From contig NZ_JNCS01000001.1 in assembly GCF_000731985.1 (NCBI RefSeq), positions 434,001-498,000 of the forward strand: a stretch of DNA of 64,000 nucleotides. Direction: 5' to 3'. The notes beneath the pieces are model-generated. The model searched no databases and was not told the DNA's origin. It saw nothing but the letters and a program-made list of their open reading frames with translations. Made by a program: the position numbers and the translations under genes. Source of the DNA: Natrinema altunense (GTDB lineage Archaea > Halobacteriota > Halobacteria > Halobacteriales > Natrialbaceae). Shown here one piece after another: positions 45,422-53,327 of the stretch; position 1 is the stretch's first letter, and every line of letters starts with the position of its first letter.

Positions 45422-45599
45422 CGGCAAATCACTCTTCGCAAATTCCGTCTCTCCGTCTTGGGACGCAAGGGGGTGGCCACTCCGTGTCGCCACGATAGCA
45501 GGACGCGCAGTTCCTCTTGCCCCATCGCACGCATCCTACCGGTCCGACCGTCGTTCCTCGAGCCCGCCGTTTTTGGTCGCGCACGCCCTACGAGCAGCT

Positions 45600-46598
45600 A
45601 TGCGAATCGTCACGACGCTCCCCTCGGCGACCGAGACCGTCGCCGCACTCGGCTGCGAGCCGGTCGGTGTCTCCCACGAGTGCGATTATCCGCCGAGCGC
45701 CGCGTCAGCACCCGCAGTCACCAGCTCGCGGATCGACACCTCGGGCTCGAGCGGCGAGATCGATCGACAGGTCCTCGAGACCGCCGACACCGAGGCCGGC
45801 GTCTACGATATCGACGTCGAGACCCTCGCCGCTCTCGAGCCGGATGTGATCGTCACACAGGGGATGTGCGATGTCTGTGCGGTCGACGTGGCCGTCATCG
45901 AGGACGCCGTCGACCGAATAGCGGCGGCCCCCGAGATCGTCACGACCGACCCCCACAGCGTTGGCGACGTGCTCGGTGACCTCGAACGGATCGGCCGCGC
46001 GATCGGTCGCGAGGACCGCGCTCGGGAGGTTCGACGGGACCTCGAGTCGCGGATCGAAGCGGTCCGGAGCCGAACCGCCGATATCGCCGCCGAGGACCGC
46101 CCGCGCGTGGCGGTCTTCGACTGGACCGAGCCCGTGATGATCGCGGGCCACTGGACGGCGGAACTGGTCGACTGGGCCAGCGGCGAGTACGGGCTAGCCG
46201 ACGTCGGCGAGCGGTCATGCCCCCGCGAGTGGGACGAGATCCGGGCCGACGACCCCGAAGTCGTGATCGTCGCGCCCTGTGGGTTCGACCTCGAGCAGAT
46301 CAGGGAAAACAGAGCGGACCTCACCGAACGAGATGGGTGGAACGACCTCACCGCGGTCCAGGAGGGCCGCGTCTGGGCGATGGACGGCGACCAGTACCTC
46401 AATCGACCCGGCCCACGGCTGGTCGACACACTCGAGGCGCTCGCGCCGCTCCTCCAGCCGGGGCTGTTCGACGGCCCGCCTGCCGACGTCGCAGTGCCGT
46501 TCGAAGACCTCGAGGCACTCGGGTCGGAGCACGACCCCCTCGAAAACGGTTCTCGATCCGATGCCGAGTCTCGAGCCGAGGTCGACTCGAGCCCGTGA
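45600..46598 (+). CDS. BtuF-like cobalamin/metal-chelate binding protein
   Basis: A 332-residue protein from ATG 45600 (MRIVTTLPSATETVAALG), a class III binding-protein fold with a long backbone helix. It has the early SATE motif of BtuF/FecB relatives, DVIVTQGMCDVCAVD and VVIVAPCGFDLEQI. There is no signal peptide, so unlike BtuF it would stay in the cytoplasm; such versions are frequent in haloarchaea. A GTTTTTGG string is centred 27 nt upstream. The last four bases overlap the JAMM gene (GTGA), which couples the two. Confidence 0.82.
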   Translation: MRIVTTLPSATETVAALGCEPVGVSHECDYPPSAASAPAVTSSRIDTSGSSGEIDRQVLETADTEAGVYDIDVETLAALEPDVIVTQGMCDVCAVDVAVIEDAVDRIAAAPEIVTTDPHSVGDVLGDLERIGRAIGREDRAREVRRDLESRIEAVRSRTADIAAEDRPRVAVFDWTEPVMIAGHWTAELVDWASGEYGLADVGERSCPREWDEIRADDPEVVIVAPCGFDLEQIRENRADLTERDGWNDLTAVQEGRVWAMDGDQYLNRPGPRLVDTLEALAPLLQPGLFDGPPADVAVPFEDLEALGSEHDPLENGSRSDAESRAEVDSSP

Positions 46599-47011
46599 TC
46601 GTCCTTCCGGCCGACACCCGTGAGACGATCCTCGAGCGTGCCCGCGAGGGCGACCCCGACGAAATCTGTGGGGTTCTTGGTGGTGAGTACGAACCTGACG
46701 GAAAGAGCCGCGTCCACTCGCAGTATCCGACGGAAAACGTCGCCGAAACACCGCGGACGCGGTACGAAATCGATCCAGAGGAACAGCTGGCGATCTTCGA
46801 GCGGCTCGAGAATCGCGGCGAGGAGATCGTCGGCTTCTATCACTCCCATCCCCGCGGCCCGCCGCGACCGAGTGCGACCGACGAAGCGCAGGCGACCTGG
46901 CCCGATCGGTCCTACGTGATCGTCTCGCTCGAGCCCCTCGTGATCGGGTCGTGGCGCTGGCGGACGGAGAGCGACGGACAGTTCGAGCGAGAGCGAGTGG
47001 GCGGCGACTGA
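46595..47011 (+). CDS. JAMM/MPN+ metalloprotease (desampylase-like)
   Basis: A 138-residue protein starting at GTG 46595, overlapping the previous stop by 4 nt. The JAMM motif is complete: Glu23 in DEICGVLGG, then HSHPRGPPRPSATD with His83, His85, Ser93 and Asp96. Length and sequence resemble the haloarchaeal desampylase HvJAMM1, which removes ubiquitin-like SAMP modifiers from proteins. SAMP1 is also a MoaD-type sulfur carrier for molybdopterin, so the nearby moeA genes are a suggestive context. Confidence 0.9.
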   Translation: MIVLPADTRETILERAREGDPDEICGVLGGEYEPDGKSRVHSQYPTENVAETPRTRYEIDPEEQLAIFERLENRGEEIVGFYHSHPRGPPRPSATDEAQATWPDRSYVIVSLEPLVIGSWRWRTESDGQFERERVGGD

Positions 47012-47025
47012 CGCGTGACGGCTGC

Positions 47026-47466
47026 TCACTCGTCCGTGCGGCGCTCGAGTTCGTCCGCCCGTTCTCGCGCGTCGGCCGCCTGCTCTCGGAACTCCTCGAT
47101 CCGCTGAGTCAGTTTCTTGCCAGCGGTGTATTTGAACTCGTCGGGCATCATCCCGTACTCGATGTCGAGCGTGATCAGCGTATCACAGCCCTCGATGATC
47201 TCCGGGGCCCAGCTTCCCCGTGCCAATTTCGACTCGTCCGTGATCACCGCCTCACCGTCTTCGACGTCGATGAACGCGCTCACGATGTTCCAGATGTTCG
47301 GATCGCTCGAACTGACCTCGTCGAACAGTCCCTCGAGCCGCGAGTCCTTGATCTCCTCGTCGCGCAGTTCCGCGAGCAGGTCCTCGAGACTGTCGGCGAT
47401 CTCGTCGTATCTGGCGGCGTCATCGCGGAGGGCGGCCGGTGATTCGTTCGAATCGGTCCCCGTCAT
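47026..47466 (-). CDS. Conserved-looking acidic protein of unknown function
   Basis: A 146-residue protein from the ATG at 47466 (MTGTDSNESPAAL). N- and C-terminal helices with heptad-like spacing (YDEIADSLEDLLAELRDEE; then LTQRIEEFREQAADARERADE, shown in part) flank a central segment with PNIWNIVSAFIDVEDGEAV and TLITLDIEYGMMPDEF. It is probably a cytoplasmic, partly coiled-coil protein. No family is recognised. It is convergent with the JAMM gene. Confidence 0.7.
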   Translation of the reverse strand: MTGTDSNESPAALRDDAARYDEIADSLEDLLAELRDEEIKDSRLEGLFDEVSSSDPNIWNIVSAFIDVEDGEAVITDESKLARGSWAPEIIEGCDTLITLDIEYGMMPDEFKYTAGKKLTQRIEEFREQAADARERADELERRTDE

Positions 47467-47818
47467 CGTGTGCCCCCCGTCTCGTCGGTAGCTGCGGTCA
47501 TATACGGGTCGTACCCGCTTCGGCACCGTAAACGTACGCTTCCGTGACTGGCTCGTGTTCGAGTCTGTGGAGCGCGAGGGGGCTCCGCGCGAGCTACTGG
47601 GGTTCGGTAACCATCTTCATGCGGCTAGTGCTCGACTATTAGTTAGCTAAAATAAAAACGTCCTCTCAATCAGCTCTCATACCATTTCCGTCTCGAGGTA
47701 CCACAGCAAATTCACCGTCATGATATAAAATCCGTTCTCCTTTTAAATAGCAAATACTATTACAACGGGTCTGAAATGACGGATATAATATAGCGATGGA
47801 CGGTCGTACTCCTCACGG
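47467..47818. other. Intergenic promoter region upstream of the DUF4157 locus
   Basis: 352 bp without a gene. The right two-thirds (47630-47800) are AT-rich, with several TATA-like strings (TTTAAATAG near 47742, GATATAATATAG near 47780). The last of these ends about 25 nt before the GTG at 47819. An ATG at 47796 starts only a short out-of-frame peptide. Confidence 0.5.
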
Positions 47819-49108
47819 GTGGGACGATCCGACGACGATGCTGAGTCGAACTCGTCCTCACACGTACGTCAGGATGTAGAAACGAAATCGCTGGGTCCCG
47901 CGGATGCATCAGTTCAGCGACTGAGCGGCGATGAGACAACAGCTTCGGAACCGGTCCGGTTTCCGAGATCGATGGGAGCACTTGGCTCGTCTCCCAAACT
48001 CGTTCAACAGGTGGAGGCAGTGTCCGAGTCAACGGACGCGACCAGTACTCCGAAGGCGATCGGCTCACTGGGGTCGTCGGCGGACCTGCTCCAGCGAGTG
48101 ACCGACCAGGCCGGCCCGTCCGCCCAGTCGAAAAACAGCAGTCCGAATTCCGACGAGCGCTGGGTTGCCGGTCACAGCGGGCCGACATCACTGCAGCGCA
48201 GTACTACGGCTGCCCAAGATACGGGTCCAGCCGGTGAGACGCAGGTTCCCGATGCCGTCCGTGACGTGATCTCCTCGTCTGGGCGTTCTCTGGATACGTC
48301 CATTCAGCGAGCGGTCGAGGACCGCATGGGCGATTCACTCGGTGACGTACGGATTCATACCGGCCCGAAAGCCGCTCAGGCGTGTGACCAGATCAACGCG
48401 CGGGCGTTCACGGTCGGGAATCACGTCGCGTTCAATGCCGGCGAGTACGACCCCTCGAGTCCTGAAGGCCAGCACGTACTGGCTCACGAACTCGCACACG
48501 TCCGCCAGCAGACCGGCGGTGCGGTGTCGATGCTTCCCCAAGAGAATCTCGGCCTCGAGATCGACCCTGATCCGCAGTTAGAGCGGAAAGCCGAGGAGAC
48601 TGCCCAGCGGGTGATGGAAGGGGGTGAACTTGGGATTCAGTGCTTGGGGCAGACGGAAGTCCACGTGCAGCGATCAGAGAAAGGACAGGGATGGTTGTCG
48701 TCGGTGAAGGACACGTTATACAGTGATGGCGACGAATCTAAATTATCACTGACAGACCTCAGTGACACGTCCAGTATCGAGGAGCGTCTCTCTGCGCTCG
48801 CAGAGAATCAGAAACAACTCCAGGCCAAAGTCAACTCCTTGTCCACGAAACACGAGGCGACCATCTTCGAAAAGGTAGCTGATGCCGGGACCAGCGAAGC
48901 GCTCAAGATCGGGATGACCGAAGCCGGTAAAAAGTCTGGACTTCCCTTCGGCGAATTCCTCGGATCGCTGTCCGGTGCTGCACTCCAAGCGATCTACAAC
49001 AATCGCGAAAAAGTGCTCGAGCTTCTCGGGCTCAAATCCGAATCAACTGTTAGTGAATCACAGGGTACTGGATCGGGTAGCTCGCAGGCCAATGAACTCA
49101 GGAGATAA
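47819..49108 (+). CDS. DUF4157 (HExxH) protein with variable C-terminus, polymorphic-toxin/eCIS cargo-like
   Basis: A 429-residue protein from GTG 47819. Residues 1-130 are low-complexity and contain two 14-residue repeats (MGALGSSPKLVQQV at 52-65 and IGSLGSSADLLQRV at 81-94). Residues about 143-232 are a DUF4157 domain: VRDVISSSGRSLD, DVRIHTGPKAAQ, AFTVGNHVAFNAGEY and LAHELAHVRQQ, with the metalloprotease HELAH at 223-227. Residues 245-285 form a junction segment repeated in the orphan cassette downstream. The rest is a private C-end: a coiled coil (about 320-355) and a hydrophobic helix near 375-395. DUF4157 is typical of cargo for extracellular contractile injection systems. No injection-machinery genes are in the window. 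Confidence 0.85.
   Translation: MGRSDDDAESNSSSHVRQDVETKSLGPADASVQRLSGDETTASEPVRFPRSMGALGSSPKLVQQVEAVSESTDATSTPKAIGSLGSSADLLQRVTDQAGPSAQSKNSSPNSDERWVAGHSGPTSLQRSTTAAQDTGPAGETQVPDAVRDVISSSGRSLDTSIQRAVEDRMGDSLGDVRIHTGPKAAQACDQINARAFTVGNHVAFNAGEYDPSSPEGQHVLAHELAHVRQQTGGAVSMLPQENLGLEIDPDPQLERKAEETAQRVMEGGELGIQCLGQTEVHVQRSEKGQGWLSSVKDTLYSDGDESKLSLTDLSDTSSIEERLSALAENQKQLQAKVNSLSTKHEATIFEKVADAGTSEALKIGMTEAGKKSGLPFGEFLGSLSGAALQAIYNNREKVLELLGLKSESTVSESQGTGSGSSQANELRR
48551..48673 (+). repeat. Junction repeat, copy 1 (inside the DUF4157 gene)
   Basis: 123 bp that match 50004-50126 without gaps (104 of 123 bases by eye, including 27 identical in a row). They encode 41 residues, 36 identical, just before the C-terminal end of the protein changes. 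This is the expected layout of a recombination junction for swapping C-terminal domains. Confidence 0.85.
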
Positions 49109-49112
49109 ATAG

Positions 49113-49952
49113 ATGAGAGCCAATATCACTGGACAAAACGACGAACGGGTAGGCCTCTACGTATATGATGACAATAAAATAGAACATTGGGTTGAGATAG
49201 AATTCGACGGTGAGATCAAGTACCACGAACAAGACGGGTACGCAGATGACCCAGACGAGCGAACGCTCAAGGGGGACGAGATGGTTGATCAGGCGCGAGA
49301 TTACGCCAAGTGGTACGTCGCTCAGAATACCGAGTACGATACAGTTCCGTGGTACCTGCGAAGCGAGCGGATTGAGCGAGTCAAAGACGTAGTCGAGAAT
49401 CTCTCCGACGACGACCTGAAGCACCACTTCGAACATTACTATCGGCAACTGGTGGGCGCATACGACGACAGTATCACACAACCAAATCCGGATCCCGTTC
49501 CCGTCGGTGCAGCGATGAACGAGTATCGTGAGCACAAACTCGACGTTTACCTTACCGAGGATGGGAGCACTGTCGACGCTACCTCCGGCGTCCACGTAAT
49601 GTACTACGCCGACATTAACGATGATCGTATCATTCGTAGCGACGACCCCTATCCGGACCGCAAACCCGATACGCGTCTCGAGCACGTTGTCATCGACATT
49701 AACAGGGATCAGTTCCGGGAGTTTCTGATCTATCACCTTCGATGCCAGATTCGGGATAGTTACCTCGCTCGCGGTGAGGAACCGCCCGAAGAATATCGCG
49801 TTCTCGGTCCGGGAACCGACCACATGATGGTTCGGTGTATGAACCGCGACTTCGTCCCAGATTACCACAACTACAACGCCACGGTCCAGGGCTATCGCGC
49901 CGAAGATACGTTCAACGCTGGTGTCTTCGGCCAAATTTTGGGTCTCTTTTAA
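49113..49952 (+). CDS. Partner protein of the DUF4157 gene, unknown family (possible immunity or adaptor)
   Basis: A 279-residue acidic protein from ATG 49113, 4 nt after the DUF4157 stop, so co-transcribed and probably coupled. No signal peptide or membrane helix is seen. The N-terminal part has IKYHEQDGYADDPDERTLKG and ARDYAKWYVAQ. The C-terminal half has FREFLIYHLRCQIRDSYLARG, shown in part, and many His and Tyr. A diverged paralogue follows the orphan cassette (50478-51492). The pairing of one such gene with each DUF4157-type C-end is what one expects of an immunity or chaperone protein. Sequence alone does not decide between those, or an effector role. Confidence 0.75.
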   Translation: MRANITGQNDERVGLYVYDDNKIEHWVEIEFDGEIKYHEQDGYADDPDERTLKGDEMVDQARDYAKWYVAQNTEYDTVPWYLRSERIERVKDVVENLSDDDLKHHFEHYYRQLVGAYDDSITQPNPDPVPVGAAMNEYREHKLDVYLTEDGSTVDATSGVHVMYYADINDDRIIRSDDPYPDRKPDTRLEHVVIDINRDQFREFLIYHLRCQIRDSYLARGEEPPEEYRVLGPGTDHMMVRCMNRDFVPDYHNYNATVQGYRAEDTFNAGVFGQILGLF

Positions 49953-49976
49953 CTCGAACTAGCCACTTTCACACAG

Positions 49977-50468
49977 ATGGTGGTACTGTTACAGAGCAAC
50001 TCCGGCCTCGAAATCGACCCTGATCCGCAGTTAGAGCGGGAGGCCGAAGAGACCGCCCAGCGGGTGATGCAGGGCGGTGAGTTGGGGGTTCAGCGATTGG
50101 GACAGACGGACGTACACGTACAGCGGCGTCCGATCCACGGTCCGATACCGGGTGCCAGTCACGAGGGGACAGTGACGGATGTCGCCGCCCTCGAGGATGA
50201 TCTCGAGGTCGCCGGAAAAATGTCCAAAGCCGCTGGGAAAACCTTTTTGAAGCGGTTCATCCCAAACGAAATCATCGCCGCCTACGATGCGAAGAAAGAA
50301 ACCGAAGAACCGTCATTTCAGGACAAACTTCAGGAGGCACGGTTCCCCAGCGAATGGATTAGCGACCTCGGCGACTTTGCCCCGCCATCCGAATGGACGG
50401 AGAAATTCCGGCAGGTGGCGGTAAAAGCCGCGAGAGATGTAACTGGATCTGGCGATACGAAATTCTAA
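49977..50468 (+). CDS. Orphan C-terminal cassette of a DUF4157-type protein
   Basis: A 163-codon frame from ATG 49977. Residues 10-50 (GLEIDPDPQLEREAEE...) repeat the junction segment of the upstream protein (36 of 41 identical). The DUF4157 domain with HELAH is missing, and the C-end is different (GKMSKAAGKTFLKRFIPNEI, SEWISDLGDFAPPSEW). Traces of homology to the TGGAV region precede it but look out of frame, so the ATG may be accidental and the unit a silent cassette. It is 10 nt upstream of a frameshifted partner paralogue. Confidence 0.7.
   Translation: MVVLLQSNSGLEIDPDPQLEREAEETAQRVMQGGELGVQRLGQTDVHVQRRPIHGPIPGASHEGTVTDVAALEDDLEVAGKMSKAAGKTFLKRFIPNEIIAAYDAKKETEEPSFQDKLQEARFPSEWISDLGDFAPPSEWTEKFRQVAVKAARDVTGSGDTKF
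50004..50126 (+). repeat. Junction repeat, copy 2 (inside the orphan cassette)
   Basis: 123-bp direct repeat of 48551-48673, in the same orientation and reading frame, 1.45 kb downstream. Homologous recombination between the copies would replace the C-end of the full-length protein with that of the orphan and delete the partner gene between them. Confidence 0.85.
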
Positions 50469-50477
50469 GTAGATAGT

Positions 50478-51492
50478 ATGAAATCAGAAATTATCGGAGA
50501 GGACAAAAAAGACATTGGGACCAAAGTTACGGATAACAATGATGTCGTGCATCAAATTGAGATGCATAAAAGCAACGGTGAAATATACGCTCACGAACAA
50601 GGTGGCTATCCGGACGATCCCGCCGAACGAACAATCGCGGGCAACGAGCACGTCAATCGGGCCCGGCGCTTCGCGAAGTACTGGGTGTACCGCGAGCGGG
50701 GGTACGAGACACTCGAGTGGCGGCACAATCCGAACCGGATTACGGCCGCTGCGATGGCGATCGCACCGCTGAGGGCGGACTGCGGCGGAATACCTCGGCG
50801 ACTTCGCCCAGCAGTTCGACCACATTCACGGTGACGCCGAGCCGACTGTGAGCGTCCCCAACGAAATTCAGCCCGCCGATGCGGTCTATCAGAAGGATGT
50901 CTACGTCGGGCTCGAGGAGCAGACATTGGGATCGCTCGTGGGCGACTTGCTCGGGAACGACGACGTGATGGCAGCACTCGGGCGTGCGATCGACCCGACA
51001 GCGGCACGCCCGGACGATGCCGCGTTCTCGGCGACGCTGGCCGAGATCACCGGGAAGGACCCGGCGGACGTTCCGAGCCTTTCCGACGGATGTCTGCTCG
51101 AGGCCGTCTCCGACTTACACGTCCATTGGGACGACGCAGCGGGCCAGTATCACACTCAATGGGGGGAGCAGCCCGATATCGAACGTGATCCACATGCCCG
51201 CATCGAAATCTTCGAGTTCGATCCCGACTCGATAGTCGAACTCAAGTGCCAGATCGCGCGGCACCTCCTTTGTCAGGTCCGGGACTGCTATCTCGGTATG
51301 GGCATCGCACCACCCGAACCGTTTCGCCTGCTCAGCGCGGGTCACCACGGCGCTGGGACCGGGTACGAGCACTACGAGTTCTACGACCGGTACCACGATC
51401 CGACCGCCGAGATCTCGACGTGGTACGAGGAGTACACGCCCGACGACGCTTACGAGCTGTCCGTCCCTCCGGCGGCCGAAACCGAGCCTTGA
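50478..51492 (+). pseudogene. Frameshifted paralogue of the partner protein
   Basis: The first frame (ATG 50478 to stop 50834) matches the N-terminal part of the upstream partner: EIYAHEQGGYPDDPAERTIAG against EIKYHEQDGYADDPDERTLKG (shown in part), then ARRFAKYWVY. After about 50770 the match continues in another frame, which is open from 50773 (EYLGDFAQQFDHIHGDAEP) to 51492. It includes HLLCQVRDCYLGMGIAPPE, equivalent to HLRCQIRDSYLARGEEPPE. One frame change therefore separates the halves, so this is a pseudogene or a sequencing error. A GTG at 50848 could start the second half alone. Confidence 0.75.
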
Positions 51493-51513
51493 CGGCGGTG
51501 GCCGCCACGATCT

Positions 51514-52131
51514 TCAATTTCGTCCCTCGAGCCACGGCACCGCCGCGGCCTCGTTGTCGAAGAAGGCCAAGCCGTGAATCCGACTGTCGGCTGTCAGTTC
51601 GGGATGGAAGGAGGTCCCGACGACGGGACCGTCCCGAACCGCGACGGGACGGTCGTCCCACGACGCGAGCACGTCGGCGTCGCCGACCACATCAATCACG
51701 GGTGCTCGAATGAACACCGCCGGGTAGGGCTTGTCGAGTCCCGCAACCTCGAGTGGCGCTTCGAAGCTGTCTTTCTGGCGGCCGAAGGCGTTGCGTTCGA
51801 CGCTCACGTCGACCAAGTCGAGTTCGTCGACTCGGTCGTCGCCGGCGTCGCTCGAGGCAACGATCAGGCCGGCACAGGTCGCGAGCAGGGGTTTGCCGGC
51901 GGCGACGTGGTCTCGAATTTCGGGGGCGATCCCCTCGCTGTGGAGCAGTCGCGAGATGGTCGTCGATTCGCCGCCGGGCATCGCGAGCAGGTCGCAGTCG
52001 GGAACGATCCCCGAGTCGCGGATTTCGCGGACCGTGACCTCGTGGTCGCGGGCCGCGGCGGCGCGTTCGATAGCGGCCGCGTGTTCCTCGACATCGCCCT
52101 GCACCGCGACGACGCCCGCAGTCAGTGACAT
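51514..52131 (-). CDS. pdxT: Pyridoxal 5'-phosphate synthase glutaminase subunit
   Basis: A 205-residue class I-type glutaminase from the ATG at 52131 (MSLTAGVVAVQGDVEEH). It has the GGESTTISRL motif, nucleophile Cys86 in LLATCAGLIV, and the His-x-Glu pair in SFHPEL. It supplies ammonia to PdxS for PLP synthesis; pdxS is not in the window. A TTTTTTAT box is centred about 26 nt upstream on the complement, which fixes the start. Its 3' end converges on the partner-paralogue pseudogene. Confidence 0.95.
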   Translation of the reverse strand: MSLTAGVVAVQGDVEEHAAAIERAAAARDHEVTVREIRDSGIVPDCDLLAMPGGESTTISRLLHSEGIAPEIRDHVAAGKPLLATCAGLIVASSDAGDDRVDELDLVDVSVERNAFGRQKDSFEAPLEVAGLDKPYPAVFIRAPVIDVVGDADVLASWDDRPVAVRDGPVVGTSFHPELTADSRIHGLAFFDNEAAAVPWLEGRN

Positions 52132-52235
52132 GGCCGCGGGTATGGACGGTGCGATAAAAAAGGTCGCGGCACGGGACTCGCACGCCGGCACCGCCATGGC
52201 AGGCCCTTTTGCTCCTTCCGGTCGGCGACACGACC

Positions 52236-52622
52236 GTGACGACGGTGCCACCGACGGCGGAACGGCTGCTCGAGGGCGAGCCGCTAATGGTTCATCTGGC
52301 GACCAGCGTAGAGGGGCGTCCCCACGTCGCGCCGGTCTGGTACCGGTACGCTGACGAAACCGTGGAGGTCGTGACGACGGGCCGGAAGCTGGCGAACATC
52401 AGGCGGAATCCGCAGGTCGCCCTCTCGGTACAGCGAGACGAGGCGGGTCAGACCCAGTGGATGGTGACGCTGCTCGGGACGGCCGAGGTCGTCGACGATG
52501 CGGACGAGACTGCGGCGGCCCGTCGCCGGATCAACGAGAAATACGGCGCGGACCCCGACGCCCACGCCGACAACACGCTGGTCCGGATCGATATCGGCTC
52601 GGCAACCTACCGGACATACTGA
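52236..52622 (+). CDS. PPOX-fold flavin/F420-binding protein
   Basis: A 128-residue split-barrel protein starting at GTG 52236 (a GTG at 52245 is also possible). The order LMVHLATSVEGRPHVAPVWYR, shown in part, then VEVVTTGRKLANIRRNPQVALSV and the late ADNTLVRIDIG is typical of pyridoxamine-phosphate-oxidase-like proteins, many of which in archaea bind F420, FMN or heme. A CCTTTTGC string 28 nt upstream supports the 52236 start. The substrate is unknown. Confidence 0.85.
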   Translation: MTTVPPTAERLLEGEPLMVHLATSVEGRPHVAPVWYRYADETVEVVTTGRKLANIRRNPQVALSVQRDEAGQTQWMVTLLGTAEVVDDADETAAARRRINEKYGADPDAHADNTLVRIDIGSATYRTY

Positions 52623-52655
52623 CGCCGTCCCGAAACGGGGAGCGCCTGGCGGGGA

Positions 52656-53252
52656 TCAATCCCGAAAGAGACCCTCGGGAAGCGCACCGAACCCGCCGCC
52701 CTCGTACCGGTCCGCGGACCAGCCGACGTGCTTCGCCCCGTCGACGTCGCTCTCGCTATCTCCGATCAGTCCGTACCGATCCGCCGGCAGTCGCTCCTCG
52801 AGCACCCGGTACGGTGCCGCGTCCGGCTTGTGTGCCCCCACCTCGTAGGAGGCGACGATCGCGTCGAAATACCCCTCGAGATCGTATGCTCGAAGCTTCG
52901 CCAGTTGCCACTCGCGGACGCCGTTCGTGAGCACCCCGAGTTCGAACTCGTCGGCCAACCGCTCGAGATCGGTGTGGGCGTTTCGGGGCGGGGACAGCGA
53001 CGCGATTTCCGCCTCGTGGAGTGCATTCGCGTACGATTCTGGGTCGCAACAGCCATCGATCCGACCGAACGCTTGCTGCACCGGGGCGGAATCGAAGTCG
53101 GAAAAGTGTTCGGAGAACGCCTCGTCGTACGTCTCGAGCCACTCCGCGGGGGCGTCTCCGCGAACGTCCGCGATCGCGTTCGCCAGTATGTCACGGTACT
53201 CTCTGTCGGTGGTGAGTATCGTTCCGTCCAGATCGAAGACGATCGCCGTCAT
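52656..53252 (-). CDS. HAD superfamily hydrolase
   Basis: A 198-residue protein from the ATG at 53252. HAD motifs in order: IVFDLDGTIL (nucleophile Asp), VLTNG, the Lys in GAHKPDAAPY and GLIGDSESDVDGAK. The alpha-helical cap between motifs 1 and 2 makes it subclass I, like phosphoglycolate phosphatases and pyrimidine nucleotidases. It is a probable small-molecule phosphatase with an unknown substrate. Confidence 0.9.
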   Translation of the reverse strand: MTAIVFDLDGTILTTDREYRDILANAIADVRGDAPAEWLETYDEAFSEHFSDFDSAPVQQAFGRIDGCCDPESYANALHEAEIASLSPPRNAHTDLERLADEFELGVLTNGVREWQLAKLRAYDLEGYFDAIVASYEVGAHKPDAAPYRVLEERLPADRYGLIGDSESDVDGAKHVGWSADRYEGGGFGALPEGLFRD

Positions 53253-53327
53253 GGATGGGCGTTTCCACTGACGGATGAAAAGTAGGCTTATTGAGATAAC
53301 GAGGGCACAAGGTGTCGAGGGAAACGA

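Noticed and set aside
42323-45493. A 1056-codon minus-strand frame spanning the serine hydrolase and the moeA fusion
   Set aside because: Only the part from 43450 downward is a real gene; upstream it is antisense to moeA and has no homology.
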